The notes under the pieces: generated by a model
Told to the model about the DNA's origin: nothing
The model's input: only the letters and a program-made list of their open reading frames with translations
Databases searched by the model: none
NCBI RefSeq assembly: GCF_002153745.1
Contig: NZ_JOPL01000089.1
Coordinates: 1-35,918 of the forward strand
Source of the DNA: Acetobacter sp. DsW_063
GTDB lineage: Bacteria > Pseudomonadota > Alphaproteobacteria > Acetobacterales > Acetobacteraceae
DNA: 35,918 nucleotides
Reading direction: 5' to 3'
Made by a program: the position numbers and the translations under genes
Shown here: positions 8,201 to 16,243 of the stretch, piece by piece
Position numbering within the stretch: position 1 is the first letter of the stretch
Layout of the letters: each line of letters starts with the position of its first letter

Positions 8201-8231
8201 TTGACTGTGGGGTTTCCCTACAGATTATCTG
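8201..8231 (+). promoter_or_regulatory. MerR-type promoter with 19-bp spacer and central dyad
   Basis: TTGACT (8201-8206) and TATCTG (8226-8231) are 19 bases apart, the overlong spacing typical of MerR-activated promoters. Between and overlapping them is a dyad with 8-base arms CTGTGGGG and CCCTACAG around TTT (8205-8223), with only one imperfect pair. It drives the dehydrogenase at 8271 and is most likely bound by the divergent MerR protein. The position of the -10 box is a best fit; a shorter-spaced GATTAT is an alternative. Confidence 0.72.
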
Positions 8232-8270
8232 AATGGCCATGTGAATAAAACCGCATGGAGCAATACTGAC

Positions 8271-9089
8271 ATGGCCAATGTTTCCAAACCCGTCGCCCTC
8301 GTATCGGGCGCATCGTCCGGCATCGGCAAGGACATAGCCCTGCGCCTTCTCCGGGAAGGCTACGTCGTCTACGGCGGCGCACGTCGCGTCGGAAACATGG
8401 CGGATATCGAAGCTGCCGGCGGTCACGCCATTGCGCTGGACGTCACCGACGATGCTTCAATGACGCAGGCGATCGACCGGATCATGCACGAACAACGTCG
8501 TCTCGACGTGCTCGTCAACGGGGCCGGTTACGGTCAATACGGAGCGCTGGAAGACGTGCCCATGACGGCAGCCCGTCGTCAGATGGAGACGAACCTGATC
8601 GGAGCCGCACGGCTTGTTCAGCTTTGTCTTCCTCATATGCGCGCCGCTGGCGACGGCGCGATCCTCAATATTTCCTCGATCGGTGGAAAGTTCGCGCTGC
8701 CGCTCGGCGGTTGGTATCATGCATCCAAATTCGCTCTTGAGGGATATTCAGACGCGCTGCGGAACGAAGTGCGCCAGTTCGGGGTCGAGGTGATCGTGAT
8801 CGAGCCGGGCGGAATAGCATCCGAATGGGAGGACATCGCAGCAGATGAAGCCTCACACCTTTCGGGCGCCGGCGCCTACGCTGCGATGGTCGAGAAATTC
8901 CGCAACATGCGTGGCAAACGTCAAGCCCCACCGCCCGCAGTAGTGTCCGATCTGGTTGTCCGAGCGTTAAACGCACGACGCCCAGCTATCCGGTATAGTG
9001 GTGGGCTGATGGCGCGACCGTTGTTGTTCTTGCGGCGTCACCTGTCCGACCGGATGTTCGACCGCCTCATCATGTCAGCTTTTCGCTGA
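8271..9089 (+). CDS. Short-chain dehydrogenase/reductase
   Basis: A 272-aa classical SDR oxidoreductase. The cofactor motif GASSGIG is at residues 13-19, NGAG at about 83-86, catalytic Ser near 136 (NISSIGG) and the YHASK motif with Tyr149 and Lys153. Arg residues after the second strand (GGARRV) suggest NADP(H). The C-terminus is extended and ends in a basic, partly hydrophobic segment. The ATG at 8271 is preferred over a GTG at 8241 because GGAG lies ten bases before it and because the MerR-type promoter would place the transcript start almost on the GTG. The substrate is unknown. The VOC-fold gene follows after 47 bases and is probably cotranscribed. Confidence 0.9.
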   Translation: MANVSKPVALVSGASSGIGKDIALRLLREGYVVYGGARRVGNMADIEAAGGHAIALDVTDDASMTQAIDRIMHEQRRLDVLVNGAGYGQYGALEDVPMTAARRQMETNLIGAARLVQLCLPHMRAAGDGAILNISSIGGKFALPLGGWYHASKFALEGYSDALRNEVRQFGVEVIVIEPGGIASEWEDIAADEASHLSGAGAYAAMVEKFRNMRGKRQAPPPAVVSDLVVRALNARRPAIRYSGGLMARPLLFLRRHLSDRMFDRLIMSAFR

Positions 9090-9136
9090 TCCGCCCCCCG
9101 CGGCGACGCGTACAAACCCGAACAAGGATATGCACA

Positions 9137-9529
9137 ATGATTCAGATTGATCGCCTTGATCACCTGGTTCTGACCGTCGCGGATATCGAAAAAACATGCG
9201 CGTTCTACCGGGACGTTCTCGGCTTCGAAATCGTCACCTTCGGAACGGGACGCAAAGCCCTGAAATTCGGACTCCAGAAATTCAATCTTCATCAGGTCGG
9301 CCATGAATTCGAGCCAAATGCGCACAAACCCACATCGGGTTCCGCCGATCTTTGCATCATCGCCACAACACCCGTCGAGGACGTGATCGTCGAACTGATC
9401 AGACTGAAAATAGTCATCGAGGAAGGCCCGGTGGAGCGAACAGGGGCCAACGGCCCCATCCGGTCCGTGTATATTCGTGACCCGGATCTAAACCTGATCG
9501 AAATTTCGAATTATCGGCTCGCGACGTGA
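9137..9529 (+). CDS. VOC-superfamily (glyoxalase-fold) protein
   Basis: A single VOC module pair of 130 aa. The start IDRLDHLVLTVADIEKTCAFYRDVLGFE is the usual first beta-alpha unit with a metal-ligand His, followed by HQVGHEF and the C-terminal SVYIRDPDLNLIEISNY with its Glu ligand. This matches the STM3117-like or fosfomycin-thiol-transferase-like branch by pattern, not a demonstrated activity. AAGGA lies about ten bases before the ATG. It follows the MerR-controlled dehydrogenase and may act on the same electrophilic or thiol-conjugated metabolite. True lactoylglutathione lyase is less likely because the protein lacks its extra segments. Confidence 0.86.
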   Translation: MIQIDRLDHLVLTVADIEKTCAFYRDVLGFEIVTFGTGRKALKFGLQKFNLHQVGHEFEPNAHKPTSGSADLCIIATTPVEDVIVELIRLKIVIEEGPVERTGANGPIRSVYIRDPDLNLIEISNYRLAT

Positions 9530-10077
9530 CCCGGCGATGACGGTGCAGGCAGGTCGTCCGAGCAATTTCGACATACCAACTCTCTTCCCGTCGCCAAATC
9601 GCAACCGGAATCGTAAAATTTAAGGCGAGCGTTCGAGAAGCGGCCCTACAAATCAAACCGCGTTCGACGAAGAGACGTCATTGCCCCGGCAGGTTTTTGA
9701 TGTTCGGTTGTCCCCGCAAAGAGACCCATTCTGACTTTTCAAATTGCTCGAACCTGACTGACGCAGGTGTGTTCGAACTTCTGTAGCGGCCCCTTCCCCC
9801 CCAACCCGCGCAGAAGTCTAATCGGAGGCACACACCAGCGTCGCACAACACGCATCGACTGTGGTTAGAACGTAGCGTTGTTTTTTTCTTCCAATATTCT
9901 GAAAAATTTCTTTGTTTAACAATATGTTAATTCAAGAAAATCATTTTCACTAATTTAAATAGTTAATTATATAAACACTTGTTAAATGTATTAATTTGGT
10001 CCATATATATTTATATACCTTATATTTTTAGTGAATTGTCTGGCGCGCGACAACCCGCGTCATCAGGAGACGTCACC
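9530..10077. other. Intergenic region with AT-rich promoter block
   Basis: No gene is seen in these 548 bases. The first 350 are of ordinary composition. From about 9885 to 10035 the sequence turns very AT-rich, with A and T tracts (TTAATTCAAG, AATTTAAATAGTTAATTATAT, TATATATTTATATACC), unlike anything nearby. This is probably a curved promoter or upstream activating region for the LysR gene that starts at 10078, and may bind nucleoid proteins. No exact -10/-35 pair stands out because many would fit. Confidence 0.5.
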
Positions 10078-10971
10078 GTGTCGCAATCGTCCCAGTCTAC
10101 GCTCCCTCAACGGATGGCGCGCAATGTTCCTACGGAACTGTTGCGATCGTTCGTCGCCATCGTCGAGGCTGGCTCGATGGCGCAGGCGACGGAGACGATT
10201 TTCCTCACGCAATCAGCCCTGAGCTTGCAGATGAAGCGGCTTGAAGACGTGCTGCAACAGAAGCTGTTTCGTCGAGACGGGCGTCGCCTGACCCTCACGG
10301 CGCCAGGCGAGGAACTGGTCTCCTACGCGCGCCAGCTTCTGGCTCTCAACGACCGGATCATGCACACGCTCGGACAGAGCGTGGATGAAGACCCGATCAC
10401 CGTGGGGATGGTGCAGGATTTCGCCGACACGGTTCTTCCCGATGTGCTCAACCGTTTCCGCCTCGAACACCCCCGCGCACGCCTTATCGTCCGCGTCGGC
10501 GGATCGGCGGAGCTTCTGGAGATGTTCGACCGCTCTCGCCTCGACGTCGTGCTGTGTCTGGGTCAGCACGGCGATCGACCGGGCGCGAGCTGGCGCGTCG
10601 TCGGCCACGATCAGATGGTCTGGCTGGGCGATACTGCGCTGACCGAACTCGACGAGCTGCCGCTCGCCCTTCTCGAACCTCCATGCAGGTTTCGAGACGC
10701 CGCGCTGAGGACTCTGACAGAGGCGCGACGTGATTACCGGATCGTGCTGGAGACGCCCAACCTCCCGGCGATGCGCGCAGGAGTGCGCGGACGCCTTGGC
10801 CTGAGTTGCCGCACACGTCGCTTCGCCGCCGCCGAAAGGCTGCCGATCATGGCTCCGGATGCTTTGCCACCATTACCGGAAATCGAAACGGTGCTGGTCG
10901 AACGGGAAGGTCTGTCGGAAGCCGCACGCGATCTCGGCGACCTTCTCGCCCGCACAATCGGCAATCGTTGA
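10078..10971 (+). CDS. LysR-family transcriptional regulator
   Basis: A 297-aa LysR regulator. The N-terminal helix-turn-helix covers about residues 17-76 (LLRSFVAIVEAGSMAQATETIFLTQSALSLQMKRLE, LFRRDGRRLTLT), and the rest is the effector domain with the segments PITVGMVQDFADTVLP and DVVLC. The GTG at 10078 is chosen because AGGAGA lies seven bases before it; an in-frame ATG at 10114 is possible and an ATG at 9979 lies in the AT-rich promoter block. It is codirectional with, and 88 bases before, the peroxiredoxin-flavin reductase-ABC operon. It therefore may control that operon, as LysR proteins CysB, Cbl and SsuR-type regulators do for sulfonate genes. Confidence 0.9.
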   Translation: MSQSSQSTLPQRMARNVPTELLRSFVAIVEAGSMAQATETIFLTQSALSLQMKRLEDVLQQKLFRRDGRRLTLTAPGEELVSYARQLLALNDRIMHTLGQSVDEDPITVGMVQDFADTVLPDVLNRFRLEHPRARLIVRVGGSAELLEMFDRSRLDVVLCLGQHGDRPGASWRVVGHDQMVWLGDTALTELDELPLALLEPPCRFRDAALRTLTEARRDYRIVLETPNLPAMRAGVRGRLGLSCRTRRFAAAERLPIMAPDALPPLPEIETVLVEREGLSEAARDLGDLLARTIGNR

Positions 10972-10980
10972 GCTGAGCCC

Positions 10981-11020
10981 AAGAGCGTGATGACAAAAAC
11001 TTCGTGGTCCGTGCGCTCTT
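10981..11020. promoter_or_regulatory. Inverted repeat between the LysR gene and its neighbouring operon
   Basis: Arms AAGAGCG (10981-10987) and CGCTCTT (11014-11020) are perfect inverted copies with 26 bases between. They lie in the 88-base gap before the peroxiredoxin-like gene. It could be a LysR binding site or a hairpin in a shared transcript; without a T run it is not a clear terminator. Confidence 0.35.
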
Positions 11021-11059
11021 CGGTCCTTCATAAGAAATGGCGCGAAAACACCGATCAGG

Positions 11060-11767
11060 ATGAACGCCGTGGCCAATAACCAGAAAGACAGCACCCCGAG
11101 CCTCAACGCCCTTTTCCGCGAACTCGACGCCGAGCGCCGCAGGACATGGGCTCCGGAGGCTTTGGCGATCAACGTCAACCAGCGCGCGACGCTGCGCCGC
11201 GACCACGGCGCGTCTCCCCATGTGCAGATTGGCGACACGCTGGAGCCCGCCACGCTGCGCAACGCCGCTGGAGAATCCGTTTCCCTGGACTCGCTGACCG
11301 AAAAAGGGCCTGCCGTCATTGTCCTGTTTCGTTTTGCGACCTGTCCGGCGTGTAATATCGCCCTCCCGTATTATCGCGATACTCTCTGGCCGTCGCTTCA
11401 GGCCGCAGGGGTCGCGCTCGCGGCGGTGTCGCCGCAGCCCTTCCCGGCTCTGAATGACATCGCCACGGCGCATGCTCTGCCATTTCCCGTGCTGTCCGAC
11501 CCGCAACTTGCTTTCGGTCGGGCCCTCGGCGTGACCTACCAGTTTGACGACGCATCCCGCGCGGCTGCGGAAGCCAAGGGGGGGACGCCGCACGCGCTCA
11601 ACGGCGTCGACGTATGGGAACTGCCGAAGCCCGCCGTCCTGATCATCTCTCCAGATCGCAAGGTTCTGTTCGCCGATGTTTCTCCGGACTGGATGGAGCG
11701 AACGGAGACCTCGGCGATTCTGAAGGCCCTCGGCCTGACGCCAACGGAAATCTCCCATGCTGCGTGA
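11060..11767 (+). CDS. Peroxiredoxin-like (AhpC/TSA family) thioredoxin-fold protein
   Basis: A 235-aa protein with a thioredoxin-fold domain from about residue 55. The active-site region reads RFATCPACNIALPYY with Cys95 and Cys98, a CxxC arrangement instead of the single peroxidatic Cys of typical AhpC. Around it are the family marks: GDTLEPATLRNAAGESVSL before and SPQPFPALNDIATAHALPFPVLSDP after. The first 50 residues are charged and helical with no signal peptide, so it is cytoplasmic. Its stop lies inside the flavin reductase gene (11-base overlap). It could reduce peroxide made by uncoupled flavin oxidation or handle sulfite/thiol chemistry; both are inferences. Its start lacks a strong ribosome binding site. 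Confidence 0.83.
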   Translation: MNAVANNQKDSTPSLNALFRELDAERRRTWAPEALAINVNQRATLRRDHGASPHVQIGDTLEPATLRNAAGESVSLDSLTEKGPAVIVLFRFATCPACNIALPYYRDTLWPSLQAAGVALAAVSPQPFPALNDIATAHALPFPVLSDPQLAFGRALGVTYQFDDASRAAAEAKGGTPHALNGVDVWELPKPAVLIISPDRKVLFADVSPDWMERTETSAILKALGLTPTEISHAA

Positions 11768-12302
11768 CGCGGACATGCCCACCGCCACAATTTCTCCCGG
11801 CGATGTAACGCAAGACGATTTTCGGCGCGCCATGAGCCTGCTCGGCGCGCCGGTCGTACTGGTGACGACGGATGGCGCGCACGGGCGGCACGGACTAACT
11901 GTCTCCGCCGTATGCAGCGTCAGCGACACGCCGCCCACCGTTTTGGTCTGCCTCAACCGGTCCAACCGGTCGCACGCCGCCTTTTTGCGCAACGACGCGA
12001 TCGGGATCAGCATACTCGCCGAAGGACAGGAAGCGATCGCGGGCGCGTTCGCCAGCAGTCGCCTGAGTTCGGAAGAACGTTTCGCCAATGGCGTGTGGCG
12101 CGCGGGCGCAAACGGCGCGCCCCTGCTCGAACAGGCGGTCGCGACGCTCGATTGCGCCGTTGCGTCTGTGCAGACCTCCGGCAGCCATGACGTTCTGTTC
12201 TGTCGCGTCAACGCCATCGCTCACCCGTCGGACGACGGACACGGCCTTGCATGGTTCGACCGTCGCTTTCACGTCCTTCCCCGTTTCACGACGCAATTTT
12301 GA
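11757..12302 (+). CDS. Flavin reductase domain protein
   Basis: A 181-aa flavin reductase of the HpaC/DszD-like family, which reduces FMN or FAD with NAD(P)H for a partner monooxygenase. Seen: DDFRRAMSLLGAPVVLVTT at the start, HGLTVSAVCSVSDTPPTVLVCLNRSNRSHAAF as the flavin-binding core, the SILAEGQE stretch, and the C-terminal WFDRRFHVL. It overlaps the upstream peroxiredoxin-like gene; an internal ATG at 11775 is an alternative start. No monooxygenase follows in the operon, which continues with an ABC importer. The nearest candidate user of reduced flavin is the SfnB/DszC-like enzyme at 6406. Confidence 0.9.
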   Translation: MLRDADMPTATISPGDVTQDDFRRAMSLLGAPVVLVTTDGAHGRHGLTVSAVCSVSDTPPTVLVCLNRSNRSHAAFLRNDAIGISILAEGQEAIAGAFASSRLSSEERFANGVWRAGANGAPLLEQAVATLDCAVASVQTSGSHDVLFCRVNAIAHPSDDGHGLAWFDRRFHVLPRFTTQF

Positions 12303-12322
12303 AGACACAGGTTCGGTCGACG

Positions 12323-13369
12323 ATGAAATCTTCCCATGCTCTTTCCCGCCGATCGACGCTCGGCCTGCTCGCGGGCGCGGCGCTCCCCTTCGCCGCGCGC
12401 GCCGATGGTCCCCACGACATGAACTGCATGCCGGCGTCCGGCGACAGCCCGGCGCCTGCGCCATCCGGCCCGCCGCGTAAGGTGACGATTGCGTGGAACG
12501 AAACTGCCGTCTGCACGGCCGCCGTTCCGGTTGCGAAGGCAAAAGGATTTTTCGCGCGTCGTAATATCGACGTCGATTACGTAAATTTTGCGGGATCCAC
12601 CGATCAGCTGCTGGAGGCGCTGTCCACCGGCAAGGCCGACGGAGCGCCGGGGATGGCCCTGCGCTGGCTGAAGCCATTGCAGCAGGGATTCGACGTCAAG
12701 CTGGTCGCGGGGCTGCACGCGGGATGCATGTTCCTCATGACCACGCCGACCTCGGGCCTCTCCAAACTGCAGGACCTGCGTGGGAAGACCATCGGCGTCA
12801 CAGATATCGGCGGCCCGGATCGCAATTTTTTCTCCATTCGCCTGAAAGAAGCTGGTGTCGATCCGGAAACGGACGTGCAGTGGCGGCAGTTTCCGGTCGA
12901 CCTGCTGCCCGTCGCGCTGCAACGCGGTGAGGTGCAGGCCTTTTCTGACGGCGACCCGTTCTCGACCATGCAAAAGAAGCAATTCGGACTGATCGAGATC
13001 GACAGCAATATGCGCGACAAGTGGGCGCACACGACATGCTGCGTCGTTGGATTGCGTGGATCGCTGATCCGGGATGATCCCGCGACCGCCACGGGTGTTG
13101 CGCGCGCGATTCTTGAAGCGGGCGCCTGGCTCTCCTGCAATCCGGACGAAGCTGCCGAAATCTTCAAGCCATACGCGCCGAAAGCGAACGCCGCCGATCT
13201 GGCTGCCATCATCCGGGCGCAGGGCCATCATCACCAGACGTCGGGCGCGGCCTTTCGGGATGAGATCGTGCTTTACGCCGACGCACTGAAGCAGGTCGGC
13301 GTGTTCCGGCCCTCTCTCGACTCCCACCACTACGCCGAGCGATTTACTCAGGATTTGTTCAGCTCATGA
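12323..13369 (+). CDS. ABC transporter substrate-binding protein, NrtA/SsuA-like
   Basis: A periplasmic binding protein, 348 aa. The N-terminus (SRRSTLGLLAGAALPFAARA) is a Tat-type signal, followed by a Pro/Ser linker with Cys. The family core is clear: VPVAKAKGFFARRNIDVDYVN, LRGKTIGVTDIGGPDRNFF and the pocket segment GEVQAFSDGDPFS. It is closely similar in layout to the solitary protein at 19211, which shares the DRxFFS and DPF patches. Its stop overlaps the permease start (ATGA). The ATG at 12323 is chosen over frames further upstream because it directly begins the signal peptide. Sulfonates or related organosulfur ligands are likely, and nitrate-like ligands are possible. Confidence 0.87.
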   Translation: MKSSHALSRRSTLGLLAGAALPFAARADGPHDMNCMPASGDSPAPAPSGPPRKVTIAWNETAVCTAAVPVAKAKGFFARRNIDVDYVNFAGSTDQLLEALSTGKADGAPGMALRWLKPLQQGFDVKLVAGLHAGCMFLMTTPTSGLSKLQDLRGKTIGVTDIGGPDRNFFSIRLKEAGVDPETDVQWRQFPVDLLPVALQRGEVQAFSDGDPFSTMQKKQFGLIEIDSNMRDKWAHTTCCVVGLRGSLIRDDPATATGVARAILEAGAWLSCNPDEAAEIFKPYAPKANAADLAAIIRAQGHHHQTSGAAFRDEIVLYADALKQVGVFRPSLDSHHYAERFTQDLFSS

Positions 13370-14358
13370 GCCAGCACCTCGCCTCATCCGTCCGGTTCGC
13401 GCCCTCCTCAAGCGTTACGACTGTGCGGCGTGCGTTTCCGCTGGCGCAGACGCTCCCATGGCTCGCCGGTCCGGTGTGGCTTGTTGCCGCGCTCGTGACG
13501 TGGCGCATTCCCGACGCCGACGATTTTCCCGCCACGAACGATCTCGCCGTTCTGTTCGCGGCTGTTGGCCTCGTCCTTCTGATCGCAGCGGCAGGTCGCC
13601 GTCTATCCACCCGAGCCCCGTGGGCCATCGCACTTGGTGTAGGGTTCGGATTGTGGGAAGTCGCGCAAGCCAAGCTGCTCTGGCTTCCCCGCCCCTTCTT
13701 CGGAACGCCCCAAGACCTGCTCGACGTGTTTCAGAGTGACTGGCGCAAACTTGGCGACAGCCTGCTGCATTCGCTCGCATTGCTGGCGACAGGATATCTG
13801 GGTGGGGCGACACTTGGGATCGCCGTCGGCGCTGGACTGGGGCGATCGCCGCGCTTCCGCTACTGGGTGCGTCCGATCATGCGGCTGGTTGGACCGCTGC
13901 CGCCGGTCGCTCTGTTGCCACTTGCATTCGTCCTGATCCCATCGAGCAGAGTTGCTGGAGACGCGCTGATGGCGCTTGCGGCTGGTTTTCCGGTCGCAGT
14001 ACTGACATGGTCCGGCATCGCCGCCGTGGACCCGGCCTATTACGACGTGGCCCGCACGATGGGCGCGAAACAGCGCTTCCTGCTGTTTCACGTCGCGTTG
14101 CCTGCAGCAACGCCGCAGATTTTCGTCGGGCTGTTCATGGGCCTCGGCGCGTCTTTCTCGATGCTCGTCGTCGCTGAAATGCTGGGCGTGAAATCCGGCC
14201 TCGGGTTCTATCTGCAGTGGGCGCAGGGATGGGCGGCTTATCCGAACATGTATGCGGCGCTGCTGGTCATGTCATTGATGTGCTCTGCATTGATGACGGT
14301 TCTGTTCAAATTGCGCGATCATTTGCTGAACTGGCAAAAGGACGGCCTGAAATGGTGA
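13366..14358 (+). CDS. ABC transporter permease, SsuC-like, N-terminally extended
   Basis: Inner-membrane permease of 330 aa, about 60-70 residues longer than the usual SsuC. The extra part at the N-terminus carries two hydrophobic segments (TLPWLAGPVWLVAALVTW and DLAVLFAAVGLVLLIAAAG). The core has the expected transmembrane helices and the ATPase-contact loop YYDVARTMGAKQRFLLFHVALP. It overlaps the binding-protein gene by four bases and the ATPase gene by seven. The role is import of the ligand captured by the upstream protein. Confidence 0.9.
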   Translation: MSQHLASSVRFAPSSSVTTVRRAFPLAQTLPWLAGPVWLVAALVTWRIPDADDFPATNDLAVLFAAVGLVLLIAAAGRRLSTRAPWAIALGVGFGLWEVAQAKLLWLPRPFFGTPQDLLDVFQSDWRKLGDSLLHSLALLATGYLGGATLGIAVGAGLGRSPRFRYWVRPIMRLVGPLPPVALLPLAFVLIPSSRVAGDALMALAAGFPVAVLTWSGIAAVDPAYYDVARTMGAKQRFLLFHVALPAATPQIFVGLFMGLGASFSMLVVAEMLGVKSGLGFYLQWAQGWAAYPNMYAALLVMSLMCSALMTVLFKLRDHLLNWQKDGLKW

Positions 14359-15125
14359 TCTCCTCCGGCCGGGCGACGCCCCTCGCCCTGCGCCTCGAAC
14401 ACGTCAGTCACGCCTTCCATTCGGACGGCGCGGTCGTCCCTGTTATCGACAATGTATCGTTGCAGGCGGCGCCTGGAGAGTTTGTGGCGCTTCTCGGACC
14501 GTCCGGGTGCGGCAAGTCGACGCTGCTGCGTCTGATCGCAGGGCTGGAAGCCCCGAACGAAGGGGCAATCTACGGCGACGATGCACGGGTGGCGGGTCCC
14601 GGTCCTGATCGCATCATCATGTTTCAGGATCCGACGCTTTATCCGTGGCGGAGAGTTCGCGGCAATGTCGCTCTGGGTCACGACATAAACGGACGCGCCG
14701 ATGACGAGTCCGTCACCGCTGCGCTTAAACTTGTCGATCTGCTCGACTTCGAACGCGCATGGCCACACCAACTCTCGGGCGGCATGGCTCAGCGCGTGGC
14801 GCTCGCCCGCGCGTTGGTGAATGACCCCCGGTTGCTGCTACTCGACGAGCCTCTGGGCAAGCTGGACAGTCTGACGCGCCTGACCATGCAGACGGAGATT
14901 CTACGCGTTTGGCGCGAAAAGCAGTTCACGGCCCTGATGGTCACCCACGATGTCGAGGAAGCGCTGCTGCTGGCGACAAGAATCGTCGTTTTCAGCCCCA
15001 GACCCGCACGTATTCTGGCTGACATCCCCGTGTCACTTCCTGAGCATCGTCATCGCGACGATCCGAAACTTTTGTCTCTCAGGAAAGATATTCTGGCGCA
15101 GCTCGGGCATCGGGAAGACTGGTAG
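14352..15125 (+). CDS. ABC transporter ATP-binding protein, SsuB-like
   Basis: Cytoplasmic ATPase of 257 aa. Walker A GPSGCGKST is at about residues 49-57, the Q-loop IIMFQDPTLYPWRRV near 88-102, the signature LSGGMAQR at 141-148, Walker B LLLLDEP at about 161-167 and the H-loop in ALMVTHDVEEAL. The ATG at 14352 overlaps the permease stop; a long open extension before it lies within the permease gene and is ignored. It closes the LysR-linked operon. The closest partner is the permease at 13366. Confidence 0.93.
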   Translation: MVISSGRATPLALRLEHVSHAFHSDGAVVPVIDNVSLQAAPGEFVALLGPSGCGKSTLLRLIAGLEAPNEGAIYGDDARVAGPGPDRIIMFQDPTLYPWRRVRGNVALGHDINGRADDESVTAALKLVDLLDFERAWPHQLSGGMAQRVALARALVNDPRLLLLDEPLGKLDSLTRLTMQTEILRVWREKQFTALMVTHDVEEALLLATRIVVFSPRPARILADIPVSLPEHRHRDDPKLLSLRKDILAQLGHREDW

Positions 15126-15179
15126 TCCGCCCGAATCTGGCTACCAAATTCGTCAGCTATCGGCGCCGCCAACGCCAGT

Positions 15180-15231
15180 TCTCGCGAAAACGTCGGGACT
15201 GGTTGCAGGACGCCCCGGCGCCTTCGCGAGA
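15180..15231. repeat. 9-bp inverted repeat downstream of the importer operon
   Basis: TCTCGCGAA at 15180-15188 is repeated as its exact inverse at 15223-15231. It lies 55 bases after the ATPase stop. The GC-rich interior could fold, so it may stop or stabilise the operon transcript, but no T tail follows. Confidence 0.45.
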
Positions 15232-15359
15232 TTCTGCGGGAAGGTGTGCCCGTGGGTAAGGCACATTTTGTATATATGTTATTCTAATTCGGTTTAACAG
15301 CGATTAGTGGCGCAATCGCGATAGCGTGATGGTTGCGGCGAGGCCGCCATAAGCGACGC

Positions 15360-15385
15360 TTTTTGGACGGTCAGGAGTCCAAAAA
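15360..15385. repeat. Perfect hairpin TTTTTGGAC/GTCCAAAAA
   Basis: Nine-bp arms around an 8-base loop in a gene-free stretch. Because the run of T precedes and A follows the stem on both strands alike, it does not look like a Rho-independent terminator. It may be an operator or a decayed element end. Confidence 0.45.
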
Positions 15386-15702
15386 CAAACTTCGCCTTCA
15401 GTTTCGCCTCACATGCCGAAGATAGACTGGCCGTCATCTTTCCCCTTTCAACGAGGGAGTTTCCGCTAACCGGCGAAAGCGCATAAAACTGCCGCGACAA
15501 CCTTCTCAGCGTGGCCATCTAGAATCGTGTTGCGCCTGACATCCGCGGCTCTCGCTGGAAAAGATATGCGCTCAGAGCAGCGAGCCCCTGCGAGACGCCC
15601 AAAGCAGGCTTTCAGTCGTTGCATTCCGTGACAAGCGCCGACGCGCCGCCGCCATGATTGCATTGCAAAATGATGCGCCGGGATTAAGCGAAGGATGATT
15701 CT

Positions 15703-15930
15703 ATGAAGAAGATAATTGTGCTGGCTCTCGCGACTCTCAACCTCGCCGCATGCTTCCCGCCCGGCGGCCCGGGGGGACCCGGAGGCGGTGGCCCAGGTGG
15801 TGGAGGCGGTTACGGCCGTGGACAGGGCGGCGGAGGCGGCTACGGTGGAGGAGGACAAGGGGGTGGCCAGGGTGGCGGCTACGGCGGCGCCAACAGGGCG
15901 GCGGTTACTGATCCGCCGTCGTATCTATAA
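15703..15930 (+). CDS. Small Gly-rich lipoprotein
   Basis: A 75-aa protein with a lipoprotein signal (MKKIIVLALATLNLAAC), where LAAC is the lipobox and Cys17 the lipidated residue. The mature part is almost all Gly with Tyr, Gln, Arg and Pro, in loose GGGGYG/GGQGGG repeats, and ends NRAAVTDPPSYL. AAGGATG lies about eight bases before the ATG. Such low-complexity lipoproteins are envelope-associated and often structural; no function can be named. It is convergent with a Pro-rich secreted protein whose low-complexity part is similar in style. Confidence 0.72.
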   Translation: MKKIIVLALATLNLAACFPPGGPGGPGGGGPGGGGGYGRGQGGGGGYGGGGQGGGQGGGYGGANRAAVTDPPSYL

Positions 15931-16243
15931 CTGTGTGGGCCCGGCGCTCAGTCGGGACCACGCGGTCGCCAGATGTCTAACGGGCGCTTCGTCACACGCA
16001 TGCTGACGAGAACTGCCCCCCAGTCCTTGGCGCGCATGGACCGTCGCCAGCACGATCACCCTTCGACGCGCATTATCCAGAGCCCAAACATTACGGGCAG
16101 GATTAATTATTCCCGATTGCGCTGATACTCGGGCACCCGCTGGGCGGGGGCAGACCAATCGTCCACCGCCGTAACCGTGATCGTCCTCGAACTGGGCGAC
16201 GAACGTAGATACCGGCAGGGTCCTGCAACCGAAATTCTGATTT
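15931..16243. other. Gap between convergent low-complexity genes
   Basis: No named gene. On the minus strand two overlapping frames stay open past the stop of the Pro-rich gene. One runs to 15925. The other covers about 16100-16260 and ends in a plausible tail (TVTAVDDWSAPAQRVPEYQ). Either could be an out-of-frame C-terminal half of the Pro-rich protein, separated by a frameshift in the repeat. Confidence 0.3.

Larger units (their letters stand above)
15126..15702. other. Intergenic region with two inverted repeats
   Basis: No gene is recognised in these 577 bases after the importer operon. There is an inverted repeat TCTCGCGAA/TTCGCGAGA with 34 bases between (15180-15231), and a perfect hairpin TTTTTGGAC/GTCCAAAAA with an 8-base loop (15360-15385). 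In the hairpin the T run is on the 5 prime side, so it is not a normal terminator for either strand. The last 50 bases lead into the Gly-rich lipoprotein. Confidence 0.45.

Noticed and set aside
10847..12217. 456-codon minus-strand frame over the peroxiredoxin and flavin reductase genes
   Set aside because: It spans two clear genes on the other strand and its sequence is Arg-rich without motifs.
15360..15385. Hairpin taken first as a terminator
   Set aside because: Its T run precedes the stem and A run follows it on both strands, so no T tail is made after the stem.
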